Below, in pieces: positions 1 to 8,590 of a DNA stretch of 64,000 bases (within the stretch, counting starts at the first letter, position 1; every line of letters begins with the position of its first letter). Where the stretch lies: contig JAJCZJ010000088.1 of NCBI GenBank assembly GCA_029262455.1, positions 206,273-270,272 of the forward strand, written 5' to 3'. Made by a program: the position numbers and the translations under genes. The notes beneath the pieces were generated by a model that worked only from the letters and a program-made list of their open reading frames with translations, ran no database searches and had not been told where the DNA came from. The DNA comes from Deltaproteobacteria bacterium (lineage in GTDB: Bacteria > Desulfobacterota > Binatia > HRBIN30 > CADEER01).

Positions 1-618
1 ATCGTCGATATGCGCAGTCCCGGGATCACTGTACGGCCGTTGAAGCAGATCAACGGCGACGAAGACTTCAACGAGTTGTTCTTCGAAGACGTGCGCGTGC
101 CGCGCGAGAACGTGATCGGACAAATCGACGCAGGCTGGAAGATCGCCATCACGACGCTCATGCACGAACGCCAAACACTGACCTTCTCGAGACAGCTGCA
201 GTCGACCATCGCCCTACAAGAACTCTGCGACTTGGTTCGACGCTACCCGAACAAGAAGGAGCCCATTGCCGCCGACCCGGTCGCACGACAGAGGCTCGCC
301 GCCGCCTACATCGAGAGCCAAGCGATGCGCTATACGTCATTGCGCAACCTCACCAAGACGCTGCGTGGCGGCGAACCCGGCCCCGAGGGTTCGATCGAGA
401 AGCTCTTCTGGAGCGAGATGTATCAGCGCATGCTGGTCGACGCCGTCGCAATGCTCGGGCCCTTTGGACAGCTCATGCCAGGCTCCTCTCACGCCATCGA
501 CGACGGCAAGTGGGGCTATCTGCATCTCTACTCACGCGGTCGCACGATCGCCGCCGGATCGTCGGAGATACAGCGCAACATCATCGCCGAACGCATTCTG
601 CAACTCCCGCGAGGTTAA
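1..618 (+). CDS. Acyl-CoA dehydrogenase, C-terminal part (5' end outside window)
   Basis: The reading frame is open from base 1, so the gene starts before the window and about 205 C-terminal residues are visible. The text NELFFEDVRVPRENVIG is the usual end of the acyl-CoA dehydrogenase beta-barrel domain. The remainder is the all-alpha C-terminal domain, ending in the signature AAGSSEIQRNIIAERIL, which in this family contacts FAD at the dimer interface. Members oxidise acyl-CoA thioesters to enoyl-CoA with electron transfer to ETF; the substrate cannot be read from this fragment. The stop lies 3 nt before the next gene, so the two are probably co-transcribed. Confidence 0.93.
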   Translation: MVDMRSPGITVRPLKQINGDEDFNELFFEDVRVPRENVIGQIDAGWKIAITTLMHERQTLTFSRQLQSTIALQELCDLVRRYPNKKEPIAADPVARQRLAAAYIESQAMRYTSLRNLTKTLRGGEPGPEGSIEKLFWSEMYQRMLVDAVAMLGPFGQLMPGSSHAIDDGKWGYLHLYSRGRTIAAGSSEIQRNIIAERILQLPRG

Positions 619-621
619 ACC

Positions 622-1479
622 ATGGAAAAGAGAGTCGTCACCGATTCGATGATCGGCCTGGAGCTTCCAAACATCGACTCTTGGTCGGAGCGCGTCACCG
701 TAGTCCTCGGCCAGAATCCGGGAATGTTCACCGGTCCGGGTACCAATACGTACCTTGTGGGAACCAGCACCCGTCCAATCCTGGTCGACACCGGCGAGGG
801 GAACGACAAGTACATGCCATTCCTGCGCCAAGCGATGGAAGAGCGCGGCGCTGACGGCCTGCAAGAGATTGTCTTGACCCACGCCCACCCCGATCACAAC
901 GGCGGCATCGACGATGTGCTGAAAGAGTACGGCCCACTCAACGTCACCAAGAAACCATGGCCCGAATACGACGGCGGCCGCGAACTCAACGTCATCGACG
1001 ACGAGGATGTGGTCACGACCGAGGGCGCAACACTGCAAGCAGTCTGGACCCCGGGACATGCAAAAGACCACCTCTGCTACTTCATTCCCGAGGACAACGC
1101 CTTGATCACCGGCGACGTCGTCCTTGGAGCAGGGACGACGGTCATCCCACCCGACGGCGACCTCTACGACTACATCCAGTCCTTGCACCGACTCCTCGAC
1201 TTCGGGGCCGACACACTCTACCCGGCGCACGGACCGTGCATTCGCAATGCACAAGAAAAGATCGAATCGTACTTGGCTCACAGAGCGCTACGAGAAGATC
1301 AGATCCTCGAGGCACTCAAGGCCGGCATCGAATTGATCCCCGAAATGGTGAAGCGCATCTACTCAGACGTACCAGAGTTCCTGCACGCGGCAGCGGGTAT
1401 GTCCGTCGACGCCCACTTGCGCAAACTTCTCCGTGAAGAACGGGTCAGCAAGAAGGGCGACCGCTGGGCGCTGACTTAG
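622..1479 (+). CDS. Metallo-beta-lactamase-fold hydrolase (LACTB2-like)
   Basis: A 285-residue soluble protein with the zinc motif THAHPDHNGG around residue 92. Further ligands are expected in TPGHAKDHLCY (about 143) and GDVVLG (about 160), with a late His in LYPAHGP (about 203). The C-terminal 80 residues, with HRALREDQILEAL, form the small helical domain seen in LACTB2/YflN-like hydrolases. That family acts on varied ester, thioester or RNA substrates, so no specific reaction is assigned. A GAGG sequence sits just upstream of the ATG. Its position 3 nt after an acyl-CoA dehydrogenase suggests a role in acyl-CoA or ester metabolism, which is inference. Confidence 0.85.
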   Translation: MEKRVVTDSMIGLELPNIDSWSERVTVVLGQNPGMFTGPGTNTYLVGTSTRPILVDTGEGNDKYMPFLRQAMEERGADGLQEIVLTHAHPDHNGGIDDVLKEYGPLNVTKKPWPEYDGGRELNVIDDEDVVTTEGATLQAVWTPGHAKDHLCYFIPEDNALITGDVVLGAGTTVIPPDGDLYDYIQSLHRLLDFGADTLYPAHGPCIRNAQEKIESYLAHRALREDQILEALKAGIELIPEMVKRIYSDVPEFLHAAAGMSVDAHLRKLLREERVSKKGDRWALT

Positions 1480-1624
1480 GGTCAAGGGTTTCGACGCTGA
1501 TGGCCGCAGAGGGGCCGCCTGGCTCACTGGCCGACGAGGGACATTGAGCCATCGCGCAACTGGGACCCGGAGGGAATCGCGGCCTGATGCTCGTTGGTCA
1601 TCTGGAGAGATGACTGCTTGGTGA

Positions 1625-2869
1625 CTAGGGGTAGAGCATGCGCGACCCAGAGCGGTCGCGTTCATCGGGCTCGAGTCCGAGGTAGTCCAGGCGCAGCTGA
1701 TCCCAAAGCTGAAGCTGGGACCAGTCTGGTCGGGTGCGGAACTTGAGCTCATCCGTGACGAACGGGTTCGGCAACAATACCGTCAGCTGCTGCTCGCGCC
1801 GTCCGTTCATCAACCGTAGTCCCCAGGTGTCCGGGCAGCCGTCGCCGTTGATGCGACGGAAGAACTCAGCGCGATGCGTCCGTCGCTCCACCGCCAGGTC
1901 TCGTGGCGTTTCGCGCCCCGGATCGCCGCGATGCTCGCCGATGCAAAGATGGAAGTGCAGCGTGCCGAAGTCTACTGTCAGGTAGCCGTCGAAGAGGACG
2001 ATCTTCTCTGGCTTTTTGGATGCCCTGATCTCCCACGCAGCCCCCTGGATAAGGGGGCCAAAAGTGACCGCCGCCCAGTGCTCGCGGAACAGCTCCACGA
2101 GCAAACGATGGAGTACGTGCTCGGACGGCTCAATCGCCCAGAGCTCGAGCATCCCAACGCCGCGCTCATGCACTACGGTTGGTGCGACAGACTCGGCGGG
2201 CAGCACGTCGGCGAACACAAAGCCGCCTCGCTCGACAACGGCCCCCGGGCGAACCTGGATCTCCTTGGAGAACATCGGCCCACGGTACGCGAACGTGTGA
2301 AACTCACCGTGCTCACCGCACGGGTCAACACCGGCTGGCAGAGCGTCCAGCATGCTCTCGTCATACGTTCGTCCCGCAAACGAGGCATCGAGCTTGCTGG
2401 GATCGACGCAGGTCGTTTGCGCACGGAGACCGCTGCGGACCATGTCGCGTGCCAGTTTGTCGGTTTTCAATCCCCAGATCGGGAACAGGGGGGCGATGCC
2501 GGTCGGGGCCAGCTTGTCCTCGCGGTAGCGACGCACATCCTCCAGGAACAGGTCGCCGAACGCCATTGTGGTCACTCCGTCGCGTTTGGCTTGCTCCAAT
2601 GCGACTGCCATCGCGCTCTCGTACTGCTCGTTAGAGCAGGGATCAGGGATGAGCACCTTTGTGAGCGGCAACGCAAGTGCCTCGGCTTGCATCTCGAGCA
2701 GTCGTTCGCGAACCCCGTGCATGGCCACACGGCTCGCCGCCTGGTTCACGGTCGTCAGCAGTCCAGCAATCTCGACGTCGCCGGCTGTGCGCAGCGCGTG
2801 CAGGGCCCAGGCGCTGTCCTTGCCGCTGCTCCAACACATCACGGCTCGGGGTCGCACGGTGGATTTCAT
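1625..2869 (-). CDS. ATP-pyrophosphatase (diphthine-ammonia ligase/MJ0570-like) fused to an uncharacterised C-terminal domain
   Basis: The N-terminal half (residues 1 to about 225 from the chosen ATG) has the PP-loop motif MCWSSGKDSAWALHALR and downstream blocks MAFGDLFLEDVRRYRED and DPCGEHGEFHTFAYRGP. These are typical of the N-type ATP pyrophosphatases related to diphthine-ammonia ligase, which adenylate a substrate before amidation or thiolation. The last 190 residues are a separate domain that I do not recognise. It is rich in conserved-looking aromatic and charged blocks (HFHLCIGEHRGDPG, WGLRLMNG, LLPNPFVTDEL, YLGLEPDERDRSG). The frame is open to 3106, but that extension is translated repeat DNA. 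I start at 2869 (or less likely 2893). Confidence 0.75.
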   Translation of the reverse strand: MKSTVRPRAVMCWSSGKDSAWALHALRTAGDVEIAGLLTTVNQAASRVAMHGVRERLLEMQAEALALPLTKVLIPDPCSNEQYESAMAVALEQAKRDGVTTMAFGDLFLEDVRRYREDKLAPTGIAPLFPIWGLKTDKLARDMVRSGLRAQTTCVDPSKLDASFAGRTYDESMLDALPAGVDPCGEHGEFHTFAYRGPMFSKEIQVRPGAVVERGGFVFADVLPAESVAPTVVHERGVGMLELWAIEPSEHVLHRLLVELFREHWAAVTFGPLIQGAAWEIRASKKPEKIVLFDGYLTVDFGTLHFHLCIGEHRGDPGRETPRDLAVERRTHRAEFFRRINGDGCPDTWGLRLMNGRREQQLTVLLPNPFVTDELKFRTRPDWSQLQLWDQLRLDYLGLEPDERDRSGSRMLYP

Positions 2870-2893
2870 GAACGACGACCAAAGCAGATCCAT

Positions 2894-2921
2894 CGAGCAT
2901 CGACCAACCGGTCGATGCTCG
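2894..2921. promoter_or_regulatory. Perfect 12-bp hairpin upstream of the ATP-pyrophosphatase start
   Basis: CGAGCATCGACC (2894-2905) and GGTCGATGCTCG (2910-2921) are perfectly complementary around a 4-nt loop. The hairpin sits about 25-50 nt upstream of the ATG at 2869 on the minus strand, inside what would be its 5' leader. It may be an operator, an RNA hairpin affecting initiation, or a relic of the neighbouring repeat. The sequence does not decide between these. Confidence 0.5.
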
Positions 2922-2995
2922 ACCGGGGCCTCCCGAAGCGCTGGCGAGCCTCCGAGCTGCTGATGTCCGACGCAGGATAGCGAAACCGATTCGCG

Positions 2996-3143
2996 CAAGC
3001 GCAAATGAGGATCTTGAACCGGCCTGTCCACCAAAGCCTTGGCGCAATCAGGCAGTGCCTTAGCTGTTGTTGAGTATTCGTCAACGCTGCCGTAGCCCGA
3101 AGACAATTTGCGGCGCGTGTACTGTTTTTCAACGGGCTGCTAG
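2996..3143 (-). repeat. Dispersed repeat family R1, copy 1 (one end eroded)
   Basis: Read on the minus strand this begins CTAGCAGCCCGTTGAAAAAC and runs through CGCCAAGGCTTTGGTGGAC. It matches the intact copy at 24121-24320 in order and spacing. The far terminal repeat is not recognisable here. The element occupies the gap between two divergent genes (ATP-pyrophosphatase and hexosaminidase), which together with the 2894-2921 hairpin explains most of the roughly 350 bp without a gene. Confidence 0.75.
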
Positions 3144-3224
3144 GCTTCGCCATAGATCCACTCATTTTAGATGGCGATGCGCTCGATTCAATCGATGGCG
3201 AGTTCGTCGCTCGTGAGGTGCAGG

Positions 3225-4958
3225 ATGGAGTGCGTATTTCTCGGCCCGTTGCATTACGTCCGGAGCCTCGGGGTCACCGACCGGTGTTTGTTGGTCGTGG
3301 CGCTTGCCATCGCATTGTCCGCCTGCGGTAATGGCAACGGAGGCGCCAGCGAGCCATCGTTCGTTCCGGGAGAGGTCGCCATCATCCCGCGGCCCGCGGC
3401 GGTCTGGGTGGATGCGGCAGGGTCCCGCTTCGAGCTCGACGAGCAAACTCTGGTCGTCGTCGACGCCGGCGTTGCGGACGCGAAGAACGCGGCCGACCTC
3501 GTCGTCGAGATCCTCTCGCATGCATTCCCAGGACGCGCCGGTCCCAGCCTGCGCGACGCTCCCGACGCTACTCGGGGCGCGATCGTTCTCACTTCGCACG
3601 GCGCCGACCCCGCTCTCGGCGACGAGGGCTACGAGCTGGTGGTCGACTCCACGGGGGTCGTCGTCAGGGCGGCCGGCGGACGCGGCCTTCTGCACGGCGT
3701 GCAGTCACTGCGCCAGCTCCTGCCCCCAGAGATCGAAAGCACGGTCGCGGTCGAGAGGGCCCCGGAAGCCATCGACTGGTCGCTGCCCGGTGTCAGAATC
3801 GTCGACCAACCGCGGTTTCCCTGGCGCGGGTTGATGCTGGATACGAGCCGGTTCTTCGTGCCGTTCGAGTACGTGATGCGCACGATCGACCTGCTCGCGC
3901 TGCACAAGATGAGCGTGCTCCATCTCCACCTCTCGGACGATCAGGGTTGGCGCATCGAGAGCGAACGCCATCCGGAGCTGCAGATCCACGGCGCGCTATG
4001 GGATGCCGAGCTCGCGCCCGACGAGATCGGCGGCTACTACACGCGTGCCCAGCTCGAGGAGATCGTCGAGCATGCGCACCGGCTCGGGATCGAGATCGTC
4101 CCCGAGATCGACGTGCCCGGCCACAGTCTCGCGATTCTGCGCGCGCTCCCCGAGCTCGCCTGCTCGGCCACTCCCGGTACGGTCCGCCGACGTGAAGAGT
4201 TTCGCATCACCCCCTGGTTCGAAGGACCGCTGATCCACGAGGAAGTGCTGTGTGCATGCGACGAACGCGTCTACGCCTTCGTCGCAGACGTTCTCGACGA
4301 GCTGATCGCGATCTTCCCCGGTCGATGGGTCCACCTCGGCGGGGACGAGACGCCGACCACGGAATGGCAGACCAGCCACCTCTGCCGGGAGCTCGCCGTG
4401 GCGGGCGAGATCGCAGGACCAGACGAGGTGCAGGCCTATTTCTCACAACGGGTCGAGGAGCTCGTGCGTGAGCGCGGGAAACGTATGATCGGTTGGACGG
4501 AAACGCTGGCCAATGAGCAGGCGGCTGGCGATCGATTTGCGCTCTCGGATTCGTTCGTGACCATGCACTGGAACGGGTTCTTCAGCGGCGACCCGCCGCA
4601 CCTCTACGAACGCGACGTAGTCCAGGCTCCGATCTTCACGCTCTACCTCGACTGGTACAACAGCACGTCGCTCGACGAGGTGTACGCCTACGATCCCGTG
4701 CCTGATGATCTGACACCAGAAGAGGCGGAGCACGTGCTCGGCGCAGAGGGCGCTATGTGGACGGGCTTTCCGCAGCAGCGCAGCCTCGAGAGGATCGACA
4801 TTCATCTCTTCCCGAAACTGCTCGCCATCGCGGAGCTCACGTGGTCAGCCCGCGGACGGCGCGACCTCAGCGACTTCGCGTCGCGCCGCGCCGCACACGA
4901 GAGGCGTCTCGATCTTCTCGGCGTGACCCTGGGCATCTGTACCGATTGCCTGGCGTGA
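3225..4958 (+). CDS. Beta-N-acetylhexosaminidase, GH20, exported lipoprotein
   Basis: The protein carries an N-terminal hydrophobic segment ending in the lipobox LSAC, with the modified Cys around residue 34 from the ATG at 3225. That ATG has a GAGGTG ribosome site 4 nt upstream; an earlier in-frame ATG lies at 3171. The first 170 residues resemble the GH20b domain. The catalytic barrel shows LHLSDDQGWRIES, VPEIDVPGHS and HLGGDETPT, whose Asp-Glu pair is the substrate-assisted catalytic dyad of family 20. It should remove terminal GlcNAc/GalNAc from chitin, glycan or peptidoglycan fragments at the cell surface or in the periplasm. It appears to be a single-gene unit. Confidence 0.93.
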   Translation: MECVFLGPLHYVRSLGVTDRCLLVVALAIALSACGNGNGGASEPSFVPGEVAIIPRPAAVWVDAAGSRFELDEQTLVVVDAGVADAKNAADLVVEILSHAFPGRAGPSLRDAPDATRGAIVLTSHGADPALGDEGYELVVDSTGVVVRAAGGRGLLHGVQSLRQLLPPEIESTVAVERAPEAIDWSLPGVRIVDQPRFPWRGLMLDTSRFFVPFEYVMRTIDLLALHKMSVLHLHLSDDQGWRIESERHPELQIHGALWDAELAPDEIGGYYTRAQLEEIVEHAHRLGIEIVPEIDVPGHSLAILRALPELACSATPGTVRRREEFRITPWFEGPLIHEEVLCACDERVYAFVADVLDELIAIFPGRWVHLGGDETPTTEWQTSHLCRELAVAGEIAGPDEVQAYFSQRVEELVRERGKRMIGWTETLANEQAAGDRFALSDSFVTMHWNGFFSGDPPHLYERDVVQAPIFTLYLDWYNSTSLDEVYAYDPVPDDLTPEEAEHVLGAEGAMWTGFPQQRSLERIDIHLFPKLLAIAELTWSARGRRDLSDFASRRAAHERRLDLLGVTLGICTDCLA

Positions 4959-5027
4959 CCAAAAGCGAAGTGCGACGCTCTCCTGTGGCCTTCTCCTAAC
5001 CCTCGCGCCAAGTCAGCGGTCCTGAAC

Positions 5028-5060
5028 CGTCCGTTGAAAACGAGGAGCGGCAAACGAAAA
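5028..5060 (+). repeat. R1 repeat, short fragment
   Basis: CCGTCCGTTGAAAACGAGG followed by GCGGCAAACGAAAAC matches the first ~40 bases of the R1 element at 24121 (CCGTTGAAAA...GCGGCAAACGA). It lies in the convergent gap between the hexosaminidase and the next membrane protein gene, the same kind of position as the intact copy. Only the end segment is recognisable. Confidence 0.5.
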
Positions 5061-5073
5061 CCCGGGGGCTGCT

Positions 5074-5613
5074 CTACGCCACCGATTGACGGCGATTTTC
5101 CCAAGCGCGCCAGATGAGGGCGGTCGGCATGGCAATGATGCTGACCGCAAAGGCGACAAACTTCGGGGGCTGCAAATTTGCTGCGATGGCCGCCAGAGAG
5201 TCGTTGCCTGTTTCGGCAAGGAGCTGGGCAAACTGGCTCAGTGTCTCGCCATAATCCAAGAGGCCGAACAGAAGGTACGCGGCGACTGATAGCGCGCCGA
5301 CTCTTCTCAGTGATGAAGAGCGGGCCTCGCTCCAGACCAACCACCCACCCAGAACCCCGCCGAGGCTGTATAGGCCGATGAAGACCAAGTCCGCAGCCAT
5401 CGCGTACTTCGCGAAGCTGAGCTTTCCAATCGCAGCCCAGCTCTTCTGGATTTCATCGATGCGCGCGGCAGTGCCGGCGCTTTGGTGATCCAAGATGCCG
5501 CGTGGAGCCGCCTCGGTGTATAGCTCGCTTCCAACAGACAGGAGCACCATCAATATTCCTAGGCCGCCCAACCAAAGGACTCCGAAAGTTCGCCAATTGA
5601 GAAACCCGTTCAT
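5074..5613 (-). CDS. Small integral membrane protein, unknown function
   Basis: About 179 residues with four predicted membrane segments: FGVLWLGGLGILMVLLSVG, AADLVFIGLYSLGGVLGGW, ALSVAAYLLFGLLDYGE and VAFAVSIIAMPTALIW. A polar extracytoplasmic loop of roughly 40 residues follows the first segment. No catalytic or binding motif is evident and I do not recognise the family. An ATG at 5613 is preferred over the GTG one codon upstream because a purine-rich GAGGGTAGG precedes it. It is convergent with the hexosaminidase. Confidence 0.6.
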   Translation of the reverse strand: MNGFLNWRTFGVLWLGGLGILMVLLSVGSELYTEAAPRGILDHQSAGTAARIDEIQKSWAAIGKLSFAKYAMAADLVFIGLYSLGGVLGGWLVWSEARSSSLRRVGALSVAAYLLFGLLDYGETLSQFAQLLAETGNDSLAAIAANLQPPKFVAFAVSIIAMPTALIWRAWENRRQSVA

Positions 5614-6193
5614 CACCTACCCTCACTTCTGACAGTTTCAGCCATCCTGGCAACCTGAATTCCGACCAACAAAGCCGCAGGACGGCAAAGGTCACCACCG
5701 AGTCGAAGGCCGGTGCCGTAGATTATCGAACCAATCGTGTTCGCAGCGGTTCAACCTCGCACGCAGCGCCGGTGAATTGACTGTGGTCTTCGTGTCTTTG
5801 TGTTGAAGAAAAATCCCCTAACACAGATCCAACCAGGGTGAGGCAGCTAAACAGGGAGGGCGGAGGTTAACATGCCTTTGCCCGAACTTTGAGGACTGTG
5901 GCTGTAGCCTCAGTAGTGGAGTTGCGCAGGCCAGGTGCAGAGACGCCCCGAGAAAACCAGATCCGCGACGCGGCTCGGACGGAGCCTCGCCCTCCCAATT
6001 TTTTCGGATCCGTGTTCATCAGTGTTCATCCGTGGCCCTATTGTCGAGCGCAGCATCAGCGTTCACCTGCGTTCATCAGCGGTTTGGTTTCGGCCATCGG
6101 CGGATAGGCATCTGCGGAAAAACTCTTCTCTGCACGACGGCCGTCATCCTCAGCCCCACACCCCTTGGCTGAAATCCTGCCGAGATCGATGGA
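5614..6193. other. 580-bp non-coding stretch with repeat-derived sequence
   Basis: No convincing coding frame is present. The right-hand part is repeat R2 copy A (listed separately). Near 5785-5815 the text CTTCGTGTCTTTGTGTTGA resembles the CTTCGTG-type dispersed bacterial intergenic motif that often accompanies such repeats. The promoter of the membrane protein gene starting at 5613 must lie near 5620-5720, but no clear consensus hexamers stand out. Confidence 0.5.
5951..6128 (+). repeat. Dispersed repeat R2, copy A
   Basis: The block runs CCAGATCCGCGACGCGGCTC, then the CCCTCCCAATTTTTTCGGAT region, then GTGTTCATCCGTGG, GCGTTCACCTGCG, TTCATCAGCGGTTTGG and CATCTGCGGA. It recurs in the same orientation and order at 8411-8590. 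Copy A has one extra TTCATCAGTG unit. The TTCATC(C/A)G(T/C)GG core is a known type of short intergenic repeat in many bacterial genomes. There are no ORFs in it. Confidence 0.85.
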
Positions 6194-7459
6194 TTAGTAC
6201 GCGCAGATACCGACCGAATCCCAGCAAACATCGTTGACACAGAAACCGTCGTTGCACTCCGAGCCACAACTCGCGTGGACGCACTGCCTCGCCGTGGAGC
6301 TACCAAGTGGATAACAGAAATGCCCGGGTGGGCACTCACCGGTGCCGCGGCATCTGGACGGTACACAGTGGCCGCCGCGATCGCATCTCTCGGCGTCCGG
6401 GCAATCGCGGTCTGTCGTACAGCGCGTGTCAAAACCTTCCGGCCCGAGCGGCGAGCGACAAGACTTTGGCGGGCTGCAGGCCGAATCGTCGCGGCACGAC
6501 ACAGTTGTCTCGCAACCGACGAGGGCTGCGTTTGCAGCAGTGATCAGTTCGCCAATCGCGACATTGCCATTCGAATCCGCGTCGATCGCATCGCATTGAT
6601 CGATCGGCGCATTGCGCAAAGCCAAGGCGACCCCAGTGATGAGTTCGCCAACGGTTACGCGTTCGTCCTGATTGCAGTCGCCGACGCACCCCGGGGCTTC
6701 GCCGGTGACCTCAAAGGTGGTTGTCGCTTCGCCGAAAGGAGCGTGCAAGGAAAGGTCGTGGTTGCCGGGCAGGGTATCCCACGGGACGGTAAAGGTCGTC
6801 GTGTAGTCTGGGCCGACACCGTCAAACCACGCTACTTGCGACGCACCCAGGTGGAGGAACACATCGCGGTGATACAGGATGCCAGCGCAGGTGCCCGATA
6901 CGGTGACTTCCGCGCCGCGCGGTGCGGCGGAGGGTTCCGCGTTGATGACGCAGGATGGAGTACCGGTCGGGCACAACGGTGGCGTGCATCCCGGGGTAGG
7001 CGTTGACGGCGCGGGTTCGCCGACCGACACAACGAACACCTCCGATCGCTCACTTAGGTAGGGACCGGGGGTATAGTACCCGCCGCCATCTTCGTCTTCG
7101 CAGTACTCCTCGGTCCCGTACGTGATCTCCAGCTGCAATCCAGCTTCGCCCACCAAGACCGTATCGAGTACGAACCTCGTGCGCGACTCAGACGACGTGC
7201 TTCCATGAAAAATGGGATAGGCGCCGTACAGTCTGACCGAGGATACGAAGTAGACGGCTGATCGAACATCGAAGCTGAGATAGACGATGTCACCGACAAC
7301 CGGATTCGGTGGATCGACCTCGAGCCCAAGAAACTCAACATGTCCCGGGACCACCCCGCAGACGGTTTCTCCCATCGCCGGGGTTGCCGATGCCGCGGCG
7401 CCGACGATTCCGACTACAACAATGCTTCGGAGGAAATTACGCACTGACGTTCTGGTCAT
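6194..7459 (-). CDS. Secreted protein with dockerin-like EF-hand repeats and a Cys-rich tail
   Basis: A signal peptide is visible after MTRTSVRNFLRSIVVVG, with cleavage expected after TPAMGE. The upstream in-frame ATG at 7636 would bury it, so 7459 is chosen. Residues about 30-215 look like a beta-rich extracellular region. Next comes a tandem pair GDCNQDERVTVGELITG and CDAIDADSNGNVAIGELI, the calcium-binding dockerin-like doublet common in large secreted proteins of deltaproteobacterial relatives. The last ~90 residues hold about 16 cysteines spaced CxxDxxC/CxxGxxC and are probably disulfide-bonded. No enzymatic domain is recognisable, so a role in surface attachment or assembly is inference. 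Confidence 0.75.
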   Translation of the reverse strand: MTRTSVRNFLRSIVVVGIVGAAASATPAMGETVCGVVPGHVEFLGLEVDPPNPVVGDIVYLSFDVRSAVYFVSSVRLYGAYPIFHGSTSSESRTRFVLDTVLVGEAGLQLEITYGTEEYCEDEDGGGYYTPGPYLSERSEVFVVSVGEPAPSTPTPGCTPPLCPTGTPSCVINAEPSAAPRGAEVTVSGTCAGILYHRDVFLHLGASQVAWFDGVGPDYTTTFTVPWDTLPGNHDLSLHAPFGEATTTFEVTGEAPGCVGDCNQDERVTVGELITGVALALRNAPIDQCDAIDADSNGNVAIGELITAANAALVGCETTVSCRDDSACSPPKSCRSPLGPEGFDTRCTTDRDCPDAERCDRGGHCVPSRCRGTGECPPGHFCYPLGSSTARQCVHASCGSECNDGFCVNDVCWDSVGICAY

Positions 7460-7555
7460 TCGTCGCCTCGACAAAATGGATGATCCGTTCCACCGGTTTG
7501 CTGCTCGGTACCAGGACAACGTGAACGGTGAAACCATAACATTTGCAATCCAAGT

Positions 7556-7585
7556 TTCGCACACATACATACATATACATGCGAA
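7556..7585. promoter_or_regulatory. Imperfect palindrome over the vapB start (candidate autoregulatory operator)
   Basis: TTCGCA (7556-7561) and TGCGAA (7580-7585) are exact inverted copies. The 18 nt between them are alternating purine-pyrimidine ACAT/ATAC steps that continue the partial symmetry. The site overlaps the vapB ATG at 7579. Ribbon-helix-helix antitoxins normally repress their own promoter by binding such palindromes. No Shine-Dalgarno sequence is visible upstream of the ATG. Confidence 0.45.
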
Positions 7586-7821
7586 CCACCGTAGAGATTC
7601 CTGATCTCCTGCTACGGCGAGCCAAGGAGAAGGCACTGGCCCAAGGAACGACCCTTAAAGAAGTGGTCATTCGAGCACTGCAAAGAGACCTCGAAGCCGA
7701 TGGTCCGGATTCGATGCAACTTGTCGACTTTCCGATCATTAGAACCGGATCGCCGGGCACGGTGCGCGTCACAAACGCAGATATCGAGGACCTCGAAATC
7801 GACGACGATGCCGGTAAATAG
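7579..7821 (+). CDS. vapB: VapB-family ribbon-helix-helix antitoxin
   Basis: 80 residues. The N-terminus MRTTVEIPDLLLRRAKEKA followed by LKEVVIRALQRDLE is the strand-helix-helix pattern of MetJ/Arc-type antitoxins. The acidic C-terminal tail (VTNADIEDLEIDDDAGK) is the part that normally threads into the toxin active site. The start at 7579 is chosen because the fold begins there; an open frame 12 codons upstream adds nothing recognisable. The 3' end overlaps the toxin gene by 14 nt, so translation is probably coupled. Confidence 0.85.
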   Translation: MRTTVEIPDLLLRRAKEKALAQGTTLKEVVIRALQRDLEADGPDSMQLVDFPIIRTGSPGTVRVTNADIEDLEIDDDAGK

Positions 7822-8254
7822 CAACACAGGCTTCCTGTGCGATGTAAATCTCTTGGTCGCCTTCGTAATCGACGCACACGAACACTCAGCGTCAGCAACG
7901 GCTTGGCTAGACACAATCCAGCGCCGGCAGGCGATACATGTTTGTCGAGTTAGCCAGCTCGGTTTTCTGCGTCTCATCACTTCGCCGAGGATATTTGCTG
8001 ATCGGGCGCTCAAACCCGTCGACGCGTGGATCGCCTACGACATGATGATGCGCGACGATCGCTTCGCGTTCATCGAGGAGCCAAAAGCGCTACGCTCGAG
8101 TTTCCGGGAGTTCTCGGACTCGCTCCAAAAGGGCGCGATGATCGGGACCGACGTCTACCTCGCCGCCTTCGCCCACGCGGCGGATCTCCAGATCGCCACG
8201 TTCGACTCCGGCTTCCGCCGCTTCGCGGGGCTGTCCGTACACCAGCTGCACTAG
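7808..8254 (+). CDS. vapC: VapC-family PIN-domain ribonuclease toxin
   Basis: 148 residues, close to the usual PIN-toxin size. The acidic metal site is visible: Asp in FLCDVNLLVAF near the N-terminus, and the Asp residues in GTDVYLAAFA and IATFDSGF near the C-terminus. SQLGFLRLITSP is the usual central helix. PIN toxins cleave structured RNA such as tRNA or rRNA and are neutralised by the cognate VapB. The ATG lies within the last codons of vapB. Both genes sit between two direct repeat copies, in keeping with an accessory location. Confidence 0.85.
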   Translation: MPVNSNTGFLCDVNLLVAFVIDAHEHSASATAWLDTIQRRQAIHVCRVSQLGFLRLITSPRIFADRALKPVDAWIAYDMMMRDDRFAFIEEPKALRSSFREFSDSLQKGAMIGTDVYLAAFAHAADLQIATFDSGFRRFAGLSVHQLH

Positions 8255-8410
8255 TGACACACGATCGTTTCTAGACGTCGGTACCGGGCGATTCGCCCGC
8301 ATCCCAACCGTCGCGCATCAATTGGCGAAGATAGCGTGCGTGTCTGAAGTCTTCGAATCTCGGGCCCTCGCGTACGCGAGCAATACCAAAGCAGGGCAGG
8401 GACGATCAGA

Positions 8411-8590
8411 GAAACCAGATCCGCTACGCGGCTCGGACGGAGCCGCCCTCCCAATTTTTTCGGATCCGTGTTCATCCGTGGCCAAGTTTATCGTCCACAG
8501 CATCGGCGTTCACCTGCGTTCATCAGCGGTTTGGTTCCGGCCATCGGCCGGGGTGGGGCCATCCGCGTCATCTGCGGATTAAACTTTTTC
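8411..8590 (+). repeat. Dispersed repeat R2, copy B, filling the vapC/moeA convergent gap
   Basis: Same succession of blocks as 5951-6128: CCAGATCCGCTACGCGGCTC, the AATTTTTTCGG region, TTCATCCGTGG, GCGTTCACCTGCG, TTCATCAGCGG and CATCTGCGGA. Its last bases run into the stop codon of the moeA-type gene. It accounts for most of the 324 bp between vapC and that gene; 8255-8410 shows nothing further. Confidence 0.85.

Noticed and set aside
1874..2980. Long plus-strand ORF (368 codons) opposite the ATP-pyrophosphatase gene.
   Set aside because: Its translation lacks any fold pattern, while the minus strand carries clear PP-loop motifs; it is an antisense shadow in GC-rich DNA.
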